Shown here: in pieces, positions 1 through 7,113 of the stretch
How positions within the stretch are numbered: position 1 is the stretch's first letter
Layout: each line of letters starts with the position of its first letter
Assembly: GCA_018054915.1 (NCBI GenBank)
Contig: JAGPIR010000016.1
Span: 1-12,867 of the forward strand
Reading direction: 5' to 3'
Length of the DNA: 12,867 nucleotides
DNA from: Allobrachymonas sp.
GTDB lineage: Bacteria; Pseudomonadota; Gammaproteobacteria; Burkholderiales; Burkholderiaceae_C
Program-made: the position numbers and the translations under genes
Notes under the pieces: generated by a model
The model's input: the letters and a program-made list of their open reading frames with translations, nothing else
What the model was told of the DNA's origin: nothing
Database searches by the model: none

Positions 1-87
1 AATGGTGGCAATCACCTTTTCCCAATGCCCGGGAATTGAGGCGAAAAACTGGTCGATGGCGAGTCTTAGTTGGGCATTTGATGGCAT
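1..87 (-). CDS. 5' end of an unidentified gene (cut by window edge)
   Basis: An ATG at 87 on the minus strand opens a frame that stays open to the window edge, giving 29 codons. It begins MPSNAQLRLAIDQFFASIPG and continues HWEKVIATI. The composition (amphipathic helix, then a Pro-Gly-His-Trp turn) looks like a natural protein N-terminus. No strong ribosome binding site precedes the ATG. A competing plus-strand frame (2-148) covers the same bases but has a less protein-like composition. I do not recognise the family from 29 residues. The gene lies downstream of the TRIC gene on the same strand. Confidence 0.4.
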   Translation of the reverse strand, partial: MPSNAQLRLAIDQFFASIPGHWEKVIATI

Positions 88-185
88 GGGTTTACCGATA
101 GAAAATCATTGGCAAAGTCTATTCGATGCTGGGAAACGAGCCGCATGAGTAAGGCGGTGTTCATCGACGAGAGGGGGCGAGAGAA

Positions 186-344
186 TTACCCTTTCATCAC
201 CTTCGGGCCGGTCATGCCAGCTTTTCTATCCAGACGCTGAGTTCTTTGTGCAGCTTCGGAGAGTTTTTCATGGAACTTTCCTTTTGCTAACCATTGGCGC
301 AGGCGGGTAAGTTGCGAGAAGGCGGGATACGCATCCTTCCCCAA
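186..344 (-). other. Possible small basic ORF or C-terminal gene remnant
   Basis: The frame ends in TAA at 186. Its last 50 or so residues look protein-like: an aromatic and leucine-rich stretch (AYPAFSQLTRLRQWLAKGKF), then a basic tail ending GPKVMKG. Upstream of about 344 the same frame runs antisense through the TRIC gene and is not convincing. The only candidate start at the right place is a TTG at 344 without a ribosome binding site. It may be a 52-residue small protein coupled to the TRIC gene, or the surviving C-terminus of a lost gene. I do not recognise the family. Confidence 0.25.
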
Positions 345-355
345 AAATGATATTT

Positions 356-1024
356 TTATTCCCAGCGCTGCTGATAAGAAAAGGTGGGAAGCCTCCAGGA
401 AGAACGCAGCGCGAGCATGCGAAATCCGAATCCGACAACAAAACATATGCCTGTATTGAACTGGGTATCGATACCTGCTGCTCTGAGCCCAAGGAAAAGC
501 ACACAGACAAAGATTGAGACGCTGGCATACAACTCCCGACGGAAAACAACCGGGATCTGATTGCACAGGACATCGCGCAGGATGCCCCCGCTGATACCGG
601 TCAGCATGCCTGCCATGACAACCACAACCGCCGGGTATTCGAGTTGCAAGGCGACGTTGCAACCGATCAACGAGAAGGCAACCAGTCCCATCGCATCCAG
701 TATCAAAAAGATTTTTTTCATGTGGTCCATGAATCGGGCAACTGCCATGGTCGCCAAGCCCGACAGAATGACCAGATAGACATAGGCCGGATGCTGTGTC
801 CAGACGATCGGATAGTTTCCGAGAACCACGTCGCGAATGGTGCCTCCGCCCAGTGCGGTAACAAACGCAATCACAGCCACCCCAAAAACGTCCATATTGC
901 GGCGGCCCGCCGCCAATGCGCCAGACATGGCTTCGGCGGTGATGGCCACCAGATAAATGATGAGCAACAGATCAAACTGCTTGTTGGCCAGTGGCTGGAA
1001 AATGCGGGCAATACTTTCAACCAT
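356..1024 (-). CDS. TRIC-type (UPF0126) inner-membrane cation channel family protein
   Basis: A 222-residue polytopic membrane protein, the usual length for the UPF0126/TRIC family, in which prokaryotic members have been characterised as trimeric cation (mainly K+) channels. About seven hydrophobic segments are visible. The family's internal duplication is clear: each half carries a glycine-rich helix break followed by an Arg-Asp pair, at residues 59-69 (GGGTIRDVVLG) and 143-152 (GISGGILRDV). The N-terminal part LLLIIYLVAITAEAMSGALA is typical of the first helix. The ATG at 1024 gives a family-like N-terminus; upstream there is only a weak G-rich patch. The gene stands alone, downstream of the SEC-C remnant. 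The family assignment is strong; the physiological ion and role in this organism are not shown. Confidence 0.88.
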   Translation of the reverse strand: MVESIARIFQPLANKQFDLLLIIYLVAITAEAMSGALAAGRRNMDVFGVAVIAFVTALGGGTIRDVVLGNYPIVWTQHPAYVYLVILSGLATMAVARFMDHMKKIFLILDAMGLVAFSLIGCNVALQLEYPAVVVVMAGMLTGISGGILRDVLCNQIPVVFRRELYASVSIFVCVLFLGLRAAGIDTQFNTGICFVVGFGFRMLALRSSWRLPTFSYQQRWE

Positions 1025-1460
1025 CGTGTGAACCCCGTTTTAAATACTGCAACGCGATAACTGCTGGATGGGGATCGATAGTACGCCAAGTAGCCAGGTA
1101 CGGCCTGTAAGTTGCTTGTGTGCAGAGCGACTTGATTGGAGATTGGCCGCAGCCCCATAACACTTCGTGCATTCATTGCCGCTGTCGCACGGACAGAGAT
1201 CATTGCGGTCAACCTTGGTTTGCAGAACCTTGGCGGTCTTCCGCTCATGGACCGCCTGTCGCAATGGCAGCCAGAAGGTATGCATCGCCGGGACTGCTTT
1301 TGGGCACTGCTGTGCCAGTTTGGATCGCCGGGCCGGGGTGGTGATCAACGCCTGCTGCGACTGCTATTGCGAAACCGGCACAGAAGAATGCCCTCTTGAC
1401 CTTGGCGGAGTCGGCGGCTCTCTGTGCCACCATGGCCCGAGGGTCTTTTTTCTGTTTGGG
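1025..1460. other. Intergenic stretch between TRIC and D-cysteine desulfhydrase genes
   Basis: About 436 bases without an intact gene. The only recognisable content is the SEC-C remnant on the minus strand. I see no convincing terminator after the desulfhydrase gene: the T-run near 1445-1450 is on the plus strand and has no real stem before it. No repeat or RNA gene was recognised. Confidence 0.5.
1040..1348 (-). pseudogene. Degenerate SEC-C (SecA C-terminal-like) zinc-motif remnant
   Basis: One minus-strand frame contains the segment KVDRNDLCPCDSGNECTKCY. It aligns with the SEC-C motif, usually GRNDPCPCGSGKKYKKCCG, a zinc-binding element found at the end of SecA and many small proteins. Three of the four metal ligands remain (C-x-C-x8-C). 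The final Cys is Tyr, and the Gly after the second Cys is Asp. The preceding residues (LRQAVHERKTAKVLQTK) look like a normal linker, but the residues before them fit better in another frame (1245-1433), and the frame continues about 35 residues past the motif where most family members stop. I read this as a decayed gene. An unusual intact protein is possible but less likely. Confidence 0.4.
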
Positions 1461-2477
1461 TTACAGGCCGTCCGGAGTATCTGCCCTAATGTGGTCGGCA
1501 TAGGCGAACAGTCCGGCCTGTCCACCGGTGTGCAGGAACACCACATGGGCTTCTGGAGACCAATGCCCGCGCCTGGCCAGGTCGATCAGGCCGCTCATGG
1601 CCTTGCCCGTGTAGACGGGATCAAGCAATATGGCCTCCAGCCGTGCCACGGTGTGGATCGCCTCCATGCCGCTTGCCGTTGGCAGACCATAGCCGCTGCC
1701 CACGTAGCCGTCCATCAATTTCAGGTCGGTTGCGCCAAACGGTCTGGCGACGCTCAGTTGCGCCAGGGTCGCCTGCAGCTGCCGCCACACCATGGAAGTT
1801 TGCGCGTCGACTTCGCCCATGATGTTGATCCCCATGACCTCCACGGGAAGGTCCAGGGCCAGCACTCCGGCCTGTATGCCAGCATGTGTCCCGCCGCTGC
1901 CCGTGGCGAGAACAATATGCGTCATGGGAATGCCCATGTCTTTCGCTTGCTGCGCCAATTCCCGGACACATTCGACATACCCCAGGTTGCCGATGGCGCT
2001 GGAGCCACCCATGGGCACTGCGTAGGGCCGCTGTCCTTGTTTTTGCAGGTCGTCGCAGACCGCGGCGAGCTGCTCGGCCATATTGGTGCCACGGGGGTAG
2101 CGCCGCACGGATGCACCCAACAGGGTGTCGAGCATCACATTTCCGCCATGCTGGTACGCGGTTGTGTTGATATCAACCTTGTCTTCCAGCAATGCCACGC
2201 ACGCAAGACCCAGTTTCGCGGCGGCGGCAGCAGTTTGCCGCACATGGTTCGATTGCAGCGCCCCCACGGTCACTATCACCGTTGCTTCCTTGGCGAGGGC
2301 GTCACCGAGGAGAAATTCGAGTTTGCGAGCCTTGTTGCCGCCGGTGGCCAGTCCGGTGCAATCGTCGCGCTTCACATACAGGCGAGGACCGCCGAGCCAT
2401 TCGGTTAGGCGCGCCATGGGTTCCAGCGGTGTGGGTGCGTGACCCAGGCGGATGCGCGGATTGTGGTTGATCATCAT
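1461..2477 (-). CDS. dcyD: D-cysteine desulfhydrase family PLP enzyme (DcyD / L-cysteate sulfo-lyase type)
   Basis: A fold-type II PLP enzyme of 338 residues in the ACC deaminase/D-cysteine desulfhydrase family. Such enzymes release H2S from D-cysteine, or sulfite from L-cysteate in the CuyA branch, giving pyruvate and ammonia in the cytosol. Visible elements are the PLP lysine in ATGGNKARKLEFLL (Lys49), the substrate-carboxylate segment GALQSNHVRQT (72-82), the phosphate-binding loop ATGSGGTHAG (191-200), LDPVYTGKAMSGLIDL with Tyr289, and a C-terminal HTGG. The ATG at 2477 is chosen because GAGG sits about 6 nt upstream; a TTG at 2504 would add nine residues and overlap the ATPase gene. The gap to the ATPase stop is 16 nt, so it is the last gene of the ABC operon. 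D-cysteine and L-cysteate activities cannot be separated by eye. Confidence 0.85.
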   Translation of the reverse strand: MMINHNPRIRLGHAPTPLEPMARLTEWLGGPRLYVKRDDCTGLATGGNKARKLEFLLGDALAKEATVIVTVGALQSNHVRQTAAAAAKLGLACVALLEDKVDINTTAYQHGGNVMLDTLLGASVRRYPRGTNMAEQLAAVCDDLQKQGQRPYAVPMGGSSAIGNLGYVECVRELAQQAKDMGIPMTHIVLATGSGGTHAGIQAGVLALDLPVEVMGINIMGEVDAQTSMVWRQLQATLAQLSVARPFGATDLKLMDGYVGSGYGLPTASGMEAIHTVARLEAILLDPVYTGKAMSGLIDLARRGHWSPEAHVVFLHTGGQAGLFAYADHIRADTPDGL

Positions 2478-2493
2478 GCCGTCCCTCGTTCTT

Positions 2494-3237
2494 TCATGTT
2501 GCAACTACCCAAGGTGCACGGATATCTGCCAGGAAACGCTGAGCACGCGGATGTTCGGGTCGGTTGAAGAAGTTTTCCGGCTTGGCGCGTTCAAGCACTT
2601 TGCCTTGATCCATGAAAATGACCCAGTCGGCAACTTCTCGTGCAAACCCCATTTCATGGGTCACGCACACCATGGTCATGCCGTCGCGTGCCAGCCCCTT
2701 CATGGCCTGAAGCACCTCACCCACCATCTCGGGGTCAAGCGCCGATGTCGGCTCATCAAACAGCATCACCGGCGGGTTCATCGCCAAGGCGCGTGCAATG
2801 GCTACGCGCTGCTGCTGCCCTCCTGAAAGCTGCGCGGGATACGCGTCGGCCTTGTGTGACAAGCCAACGCGGTCAAGCAGTGCCATTGCATGTTCACGCG
2901 CCTGTGCCTTGCTTTGCTTGAGCAGGCGCGTTGGAGCGAGCGTGCAGTTTTGCAGCACGCTCAGATGCGGAAACAGGTTGAATTGCTGAAATACGAAACC
3001 GATGCGGCTTCTGAGTGCGTCCACAGAGACATCAGGGGCATGGATATCCTGTCCGTCGACCTGGATGCGCCCGCTTTTGATCGGTTCGAGTCGATTGATC
3101 GTGCGGATCATGGTCGATTTGCCAGAACCCGAAGGGCCGCACACGACCACCACCTCGCCTTTGGTCACGGTCAAGTTAACGTCAATGAGAGCATGGTAGT
3201 CACCATACCATTTATTTACATTTTCCAAGGTGATCAT
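2494..3237 (-). CDS. Polar amino-acid ABC transporter ATPase (GltL/GlnQ type)
   Basis: Cytoplasmic ATP-hydrolysing subunit of the importer encoded upstream in the same operon. With the ATG at 3237 it has 247 residues, usual for the family. Seen in order: Walker A GPSGSGKST (34-42), Q-loop VFQQFNLFPH (82-91), signature LSGGQQQR (137-144), Walker B VMLFDEP (157-163), D-loop SALD and H-loop VTHEM (His194). All catalytic residues are present. The start MITLENVNKWYGDYHAL matches the family N-terminus. An ATG at 3249 would add four residues and overlap the permease stop, so the exact start is uncertain. Neither start has a clear ribosome binding site, suggesting translational coupling to the permease gene, which ends 4 nt before 3237. 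Confidence 0.93.
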   Translation of the reverse strand: MITLENVNKWYGDYHALIDVNLTVTKGEVVVVCGPSGSGKSTMIRTINRLEPIKSGRIQVDGQDIHAPDVSVDALRSRIGFVFQQFNLFPHLSVLQNCTLAPTRLLKQSKAQAREHAMALLDRVGLSHKADAYPAQLSGGQQQRVAIARALAMNPPVMLFDEPTSALDPEMVGEVLQAMKGLARDGMTMVCVTHEMGFAREVADWVIFMDQGKVLERAKPENFFNRPEHPRAQRFLADIRAPWVVAT

Positions 3238-3241
3238 GGTT

Positions 3242-3931
3242 CTATGCATTCGCAGTACGGGAGGCAAGCCGGCGTTCGAGCCAGAAGGCGCAACGCGACA
3301 GAGTAAAGCACATCACAAAATAGGTCAGACCTAGCAGCAAATACACTTCGGCGGGCTTGGTCATCAGGAGGTTGTTGATTTGACCGGCCACGAATGAGAC
3401 TTCTGACAGGCTGATGATGTAGCCCAATGAGGTTTCCTTGATGGTCGAAACGAATTGGTTCACCAGGGACGGCAGCATGTTGCGCAGCGCTTGCGGCAGG
3501 ATCACCAATCCCATCGCTTGCAGGTAGGAAAAACCCAGCGAACGCGCACTCTCCATTTGCCCGCGTGGCAGGCTCTGGATCCCGGAGCGGATGATTTCGG
3601 CCAGATAGGCCCCATCAAAGATGACCAGCGCCGCCAGCATCGTGTTGAACTGATCGGTCTTGTGACCCATCAATGAGGGCAACAGGAAGTAGGCCCAGAA
3701 GATCACCATCAGCAGCGGCGTGCCGCGCACCACATAAACCAGAACTGTGGCTGGCCAGCGCAGGATGCCAAATGGGCTGATGCGGCACAGCGCCAGCAAA
3801 AGACCTACCGGCAAGGCGAGCACCAGAGCCAGCGCCGCCAGCAACAGCGTCAGCACCAGTCCGCCAAGCGGGCCGTTGGGGTACTGACCGATCAGGTAGA
3901 AAACCCCGTAGGTTTGCAGGATTTCAAGCAT
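3242..3931 (-). CDS. Polar amino-acid ABC transporter permease (GltK type)
   Basis: A 229-residue inner-membrane permease of the His/Glu/Gln/Arg/opine family. Hydrophobic segments include GLVLTLLLAALALVLALPVG near residues 24-43, and the periplasmic-side motif VVRGTPLLMVIFW is typical of the family. The EAA loop that docks on the ATPase is seen as SARSLGFSYLQAMGLVILPQ, followed by ALRNMLPSLVNQF. Its ATG at 3931 abuts the TGA of the preceding permease gene (TGAATG), a direct sign of translational coupling. It should form a heterodimer with the product of the preceding gene. Confidence 0.92.
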   Translation of the reverse strand: MLEILQTYGVFYLIGQYPNGPLGGLVLTLLLAALALVLALPVGLLLALCRISPFGILRWPATVLVYVVRGTPLLMVIFWAYFLLPSLMGHKTDQFNTMLAALVIFDGAYLAEIIRSGIQSLPRGQMESARSLGFSYLQAMGLVILPQALRNMLPSLVNQFVSTIKETSLGYIISLSEVSFVAGQINNLLMTKPAEVYLLLGLTYFVMCFTLSRCAFWLERRLASRTANA

Positions 3932-4627
3932 TCACGAAGTCCTTACCGGATAGACATGCTGGTACCAGCTCGACAGCAGCGTGATCAGGAGCGAGATTCC
4001 CAGATAGCCCACTGTGGCAAAGGTGAACGCTTCGTGCCAGCGGAACGAGGCGCTCTCCACCTGTTGGGCCTGGTACATCAACTCGCCGACACCGATCACC
4101 ATGGCGATGCTGGTGTTTTTCCAAAGGTTCAGCGTCTGGCTGATCAGCGGCGGTACCGTGATGCGCAGCGATTGCGGCAGGATGACCAGCCGCATCGACG
4201 CCAGAAAACTGAAGCCCAGCGCGCGGCTGGCCTCCATCTGCTCCTTGGGAATCGAACGCAGGCCGCTGCGCAGATCTTCCGACATATAGGCAGCCGTGTA
4301 GAACACCAGCGCAATCACGGCACTGGTTGCCTCCACGTTGCCTTCGTACAGCCAGGCTTTGGCCGAGTCCGGCAGGAACTCCGGCGCGCCAAAGTACCAG
4401 AACAGCATGTGCGCCAGCAAGGGCACATTGCGCACCGCTTCAACATACGCTATGGCAGCGCCGCGTAGCAGCGCCACTGGAGCAACCCGCATTACGGCAA
4501 TGAGCACACCCAGCGGCAACGCAAAGACCAACGTCATCAAGGCGAGTTGGATCGAAAGCAGCAAACCATTGAGGAGCCATTCGTGATATTGGCCCGTCAA
4601 CAGCATGGAAAGGTTGAAAGCATCCAT
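3932..4627 (-). CDS. Polar amino-acid ABC transporter permease (GltJ type)
   Basis: A 231-residue inner-membrane permease, first of the two in this operon. It starts with a hydrophobic helix (LLNGLLLSIQLALMTLVFAL), then the conserved AYVEAVRNVPLLAHMLFWYF, and has the EAA loop EASRALGFSFLASMRLVILP. This is the GltJ-like partner of the GltK-like permease that follows without a gap. Only a weak GGTG lies upstream of the ATG at 4627. A stable hairpin precedes it in the 43-nt gap after the binding-protein gene, so its translation and mRNA level may differ from that gene's. Confidence 0.92.
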   Translation of the reverse strand: MDAFNLSMLLTGQYHEWLLNGLLLSIQLALMTLVFALPLGVLIAVMRVAPVALLRGAAIAYVEAVRNVPLLAHMLFWYFGAPEFLPDSAKAWLYEGNVEATSAVIALVFYTAAYMSEDLRSGLRSIPKEQMEASRALGFSFLASMRLVILPQSLRITVPPLISQTLNLWKNTSIAMVIGVGELMYQAQQVESASFRWHEAFTFATVGYLGISLLITLLSSWYQHVYPVRTS

Positions 4628-4638
4628 GGTTTGTCACC

Positions 4639-4660
4639 ATGTCCGGCTTGCGCCGGACAT
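4639..4660 (-). promoter_or_regulatory. Intercistronic hairpin with GNRA-type loop
   Basis: A perfect 9-bp inverted repeat, ATGTCCGGC and GCCGGACAT, encloses four bases that read GCAA on the transcribed (minus) strand. That is a GNRA tetraloop on a GC-rich stem. It lies between the binding-protein stop (4671) and the first permease start (4627). No T-run follows, so it is unlikely to be an efficient intrinsic terminator. By analogy with hairpins after other binding-protein genes, it probably protects the upstream mRNA 3' end and makes binding protein more abundant than membrane subunits. Confidence 0.7.
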
Positions 4661-4670
4661 TCCGATGCAA

Positions 4671-5516
4671 TCAGTCGATCTTGTCGCTTTCGATTTTGAA
4701 GGTCCGTTTTGCAAATTTCATTTTTGTGGTGGGGCCGAACCATTTCATGAACAGCTTGTCGGCTTCCCCGGATTTTTCCAGGGTGCGCAGCACCTTGTTG
4801 ACCTGCTCGCGCAAGGCTGGCTCACCCTTCTTGATGCCGATGCCCAGGTGCTCGACCGAAATGTTTTCCGGCAGGATGACATAGTCTTTGGCAGCACTGT
4901 CCAGCTTGGAATAGTTGTCGATCAATGTGGTTTCATCGTTCACGTAACCAGCACCTTTGCCCTGCTGCAAAGCCAGAAAAGCCTGTGGCGAGTTGTCGAA
5001 GGATACGATTTGCGCCGTAGGCAATGCTTTCTTGGTGTTGGCCTCCATGGTGGAGCCCTTCACGGTCAGCATCTTCTTGTCGGCCAGTTGCGAGAGCTTT
5101 GTAATGCCGCTGGATTTCTTGACCATCACCTTCTGGCCGGTAATGAAGGTGGACAGCGAGAAATCGATTTGCGCTTCACGTTCCTTGTTGTGTGTGAGAG
5201 AAGCGGTCAGCAGATCAACGCGCCCTTGCTGCAGTTCCGGTATGCGTGCCGCAACGGCCAGCTGGCGCAGCACCGGCTTGACGCCCATGCTTTTGGCCAC
5301 CGCGTTGCAAAGGTCCACGTCGTAACCGACGATTTCCCGGCTTGATGGATCCTTGATGAAGCTCATGGGCTCGTCGGTGCCAAGTACGCCGCATACGAGC
5401 TCGCCTTTGGCCTTGATGTCAGCCATCTGGTCGGCCACAGCCGGAAGGCTTGCCGCTCCCAGCACAGCGGCCAGTGCCAACGCAGAGGTGTGCTTCAGTG
5501 TTGAATGCTTTTTCAT
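4671..5516 (-). CDS. Periplasmic amino-acid-binding protein of ABC importer (GltI-like)
   Basis: A 281-residue family 3 extracellular solute-binding protein. Residues 1-28 form a Sec signal peptide (basic MKKHSTLKHT, hydrophobic core ALALAAVLGAA, predicted cleavage after AVA). The mature part has the usual GELVCGVLG start, GYDVDLCNAVAKSMG, and a ligand-pocket segment RIPELQQGRVDLLTASLTHN followed by REAQIDFS. The C-terminal KWFGPTTKMKFAKRTFKI resembles the glutamate/aspartate (GltI) branch more than FliY-type cystine binders. The ATG at 5516 has a strong CAGGAGA six nt upstream. It is the first gene of the importer operon, 45 nt after the metC terminator. Ligand is not determinable by eye; the neighbouring lyases suggest a sulfur amino acid. 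Confidence 0.9.
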   Translation of the reverse strand: MKKHSTLKHTSALALAAVLGAASLPAVADQMADIKAKGELVCGVLGTDEPMSFIKDPSSREIVGYDVDLCNAVAKSMGVKPVLRQLAVAARIPELQQGRVDLLTASLTHNKEREAQIDFSLSTFITGQKVMVKKSSGITKLSQLADKKMLTVKGSTMEANTKKALPTAQIVSFDNSPQAFLALQQGKGAGYVNDETTLIDNYSKLDSAAKDYVILPENISVEHLGIGIKKGEPALREQVNKVLRTLEKSGEADKLFMKWFGPTTKMKFAKRTFKIESDKID

Positions 5517-5561
5517 GCTTTATCTCCTGGTGAGTGGTTGTCGAAAAAGAAAAGGAAAGTG

Positions 5562-5599
5562 AAAAACCGGCATCTTCCCGCATCCAGGGCGGGATGCCG
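5562..5599 (-). terminator. metC: Rho-independent terminator of metC
   Basis: On the minus strand a GC-rich hairpin begins 2 nt after the metC stop codon. Arms CGGCATCCCGC and GCGGG-AAGATGCCG pair over 11 bp with a small 3-nt bulge and a 7-nt loop, followed by G and five Ts. This is a textbook intrinsic terminator. It ends 45 nt before the binding-protein start, so the ABC operon needs a separate promoter (possibly within the metC 3' end) or depends on read-through. Confidence 0.8.
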
Positions 5600-5601
5600 C
5601 C

Positions 5602-6792
5602 CTACTTGGCGCAGACTGCGCCCAGTTCGCGTCGCATCCGCTCAAATCCTGCCTCAAGATCAGCGATCAGGTCTTCGGGGTTCTCCAGGCCGATATGCAG
5701 CCGCAAGAGCGGGCCACGTCCCTGCCAGGGTTTGGCGGTGCGATCCTTGCCGGGGTTGGTCAGCAGAATCAAGCTCTCGAAGCCGCCCCAACTGAAGCCC
5801 ATGCCAAACAGATTCATGCCGTCAAGCATGGCCGTTACGGCCTGCTCGGCCATGGGCCGAAGCTGTACCGCAAACAGGCCGCAAGCACCGGTGAAATCGC
5901 GCTTCCAGATGGCGTGGCCGGGCGCATCGGGCAGGGCCGGATACAGCACCTGCTCCACTTCAGGCTGTTTGGCCAGCCATCGCGCCACCTGCTGGGCATT
6001 GCGTTGATGGCGTTCCAACCGCACGGCCAGTGTACGAAGGCCACGCAGCGCCAGATAGGCGTCGTCGGGACTCACGGTCAGGCCTATTTGCTTGTAAAAG
6101 CCGCGGATTTGGGGATATAGCGCTTCGGTGGTGAGAATGACCCCCATCAGCACATCCGAATGTCCGACGATGTATTTGGTGGCGGCGTGCACCGACACAT
6201 CGACCCCATGTTTGAACGAAGCGAAATGAACCGGTGTGCCCCAGGTGTTGTCGAGCATCACCAGTGCGCCATGCTCGTGGGCAACCTGGCTGATGGCCGG
6301 AATGTCCTGTACTTCAAAGGTGAGAGAGCCAGGCGATTCGACGAAAACGACCTTGGTATTGGGTCGCATGAGGGAGCGAATGCCGGCGCCGATCAACGGA
6401 TCGTAATAGGTGGTCTCAATGCCCAGGCGCTTGAGCGCACCATCGCAAAAGGCCCGGGTTGGGTCGTAAACCGAATCGGTCATCAACAGGTGATCGCCCG
6501 GCTTGAGTGTGGCCAACAGGGCACATGTCAGCGCCGACAATCCGCTGGGCGTGAGCATGGCCCCGTACGCACCTTCCAATTCACACAGAGCCGATTCCAG
6601 CGCACGCGTCGTCGGATTGCCATGCCGGCCATAGGTATGGATCGTCCCATGCACGGAGCGCAGCGCATCCACAGTGGGAAACAGCAGCGTGGATGCACGA
6701 TAAACCGGAGTATTGACTGTGCCTCCTGTGATTTTTTGTGCCCTGCCACTGTGTGCGAGCAGAGTTTCTGTATGAATAGTATGTTGCGACAT
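5602..6792 (-). CDS. metC: Cystathionine beta-lyase
   Basis: A 396-residue PLP enzyme of the Cys/Met-metabolism (fold type I) family, full length. It cleaves cystathionine to homocysteine, pyruvate and ammonia in methionine synthesis, and often also acts on cystine or cysteine. Visible elements are the neighbouring-subunit phosphate residues in YGRHGNPTT (54-62), PSGLSA (82-87), the stacking Tyr109 in DSVYDPTR, the cofactor Asp181 in LDNTWGTP, and the Schiff-base lysine in HAATKYIVGHSD (Lys206). C-terminal SWGGFESL is typical of cystathionine beta-lyases. The ATG at 6792 gives the family N-terminus (MSQHTIHTETLLAH), although no clear ribosome binding site precedes it. It is followed immediately by a terminator and then by the ABC importer and D-cysteine desulfhydrase genes. 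Confidence 0.93.
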   Translation of the reverse strand: MSQHTIHTETLLAHSGRAQKITGGTVNTPVYRASTLLFPTVDALRSVHGTIHTYGRHGNPTTRALESALCELEGAYGAMLTPSGLSALTCALLATLKPGDHLLMTDSVYDPTRAFCDGALKRLGIETTYYDPLIGAGIRSLMRPNTKVVFVESPGSLTFEVQDIPAISQVAHEHGALVMLDNTWGTPVHFASFKHGVDVSVHAATKYIVGHSDVLMGVILTTEALYPQIRGFYKQIGLTVSPDDAYLALRGLRTLAVRLERHQRNAQQVARWLAKQPEVEQVLYPALPDAPGHAIWKRDFTGACGLFAVQLRPMAEQAVTAMLDGMNLFGMGFSWGGFESLILLTNPGKDRTAKPWQGRGPLLRLHIGLENPEDLIADLEAGFERMRRELGAVCAK

Positions 6793-6881
6793 GGTGTTGA
6801 CAATAATGAGAGGGTGTGTCGGTTACATTTTTTGAAGCACGGCGCGAAATATATCATTGCGATGAAACAAGCACGACGCTG

Positions 6882-7009
6882 GTGACCATGGTATTTATAC
6901 CTAACGCAACGCTATTGTGCAGTTCAAACTCAGTCGGCGCCCCAAGGGGGAACCAGGCTATCTCGGCGACCATCTGCAGTACGATTTTGAGCCATAGTTC
7001 CATGGTCAC
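6882..7009. repeat. Separated 10-bp inverted repeat (possible operator pair)
   Basis: GTGACCATGG at 6882-6891 and its exact complement CCATGGTCAC at 7000-7009 lie 108 bp apart. The first copy covers the predicted metC start point and the second is about 115 bp upstream of it. The spacing and positions would suit a looping repressor or an activator with two sites. A chance occurrence cannot be excluded, since the core CCATGG is itself palindromic. Confidence 0.35.
6894..6921 (-). promoter_or_regulatory. metC: Candidate sigma70 promoter of metC
   Basis: On the minus strand TGCACA (6921-6916; 4 of 6 matches to TTGACA) and TATAAA (6899-6894; 5 of 6 matches to TATAAT) are separated by 16 nt. Transcription would start near 6887, giving a leader of about 95 nt before the metC ATG. 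The predicted start point falls inside the repeat GTGACCATGG. This is a motif reading only. Confidence 0.4.
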
Positions 7010-7113
7010 AAAGACTGATATTTAAATACTGCGCCGCATTCAGCTTCAACTCATCAATAAACATGGAGACTCTGTGTGGACAGGAGAATCCATGGGCGCA
7101 GATGAAAGCGTGG

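Larger units (their letters stand above)
6793..7113. other. metC upstream region without a gene
   Basis: 321 bases between the DUF3088 gene and metC. It holds a candidate metC promoter and a pair of 10-bp inverted repeats, listed separately. A 29-codon plus-strand frame starting at 7092 has a good AGGAG but runs antisense into the DUF3088 gene and is not accepted as a gene. Nothing else was recognised. Confidence 0.5.

Noticed and set aside
1435..1452. Possible terminator with T6 run near the desulfhydrase end
   Set aside because: The T-run is on the plus strand, opposite to the gene, and the preceding stem is only about 3 bp.
1167..2408. 413-codon open frame on the plus strand
   Set aside because: It is antisense to the well-supported D-cysteine desulfhydrase gene, is rich in His, Gln and Cys in a non-natural way, and matches no family.
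2477..2504. Upstream TTG start for the desulfhydrase
   Set aside because: It would overlap the ATPase stop, and the ATG at 2477 has GAGG at proper spacing and fits the family N-terminus.
4605..5345. 246-codon open frame on the plus strand
   Set aside because: Antisense shadow of the binding-protein gene, which has a signal peptide, ribosome binding site and full domain.
6160..6885. 241-codon open frame on the plus strand
   Set aside because: Antisense to metC, whose catalytic residues are all present.
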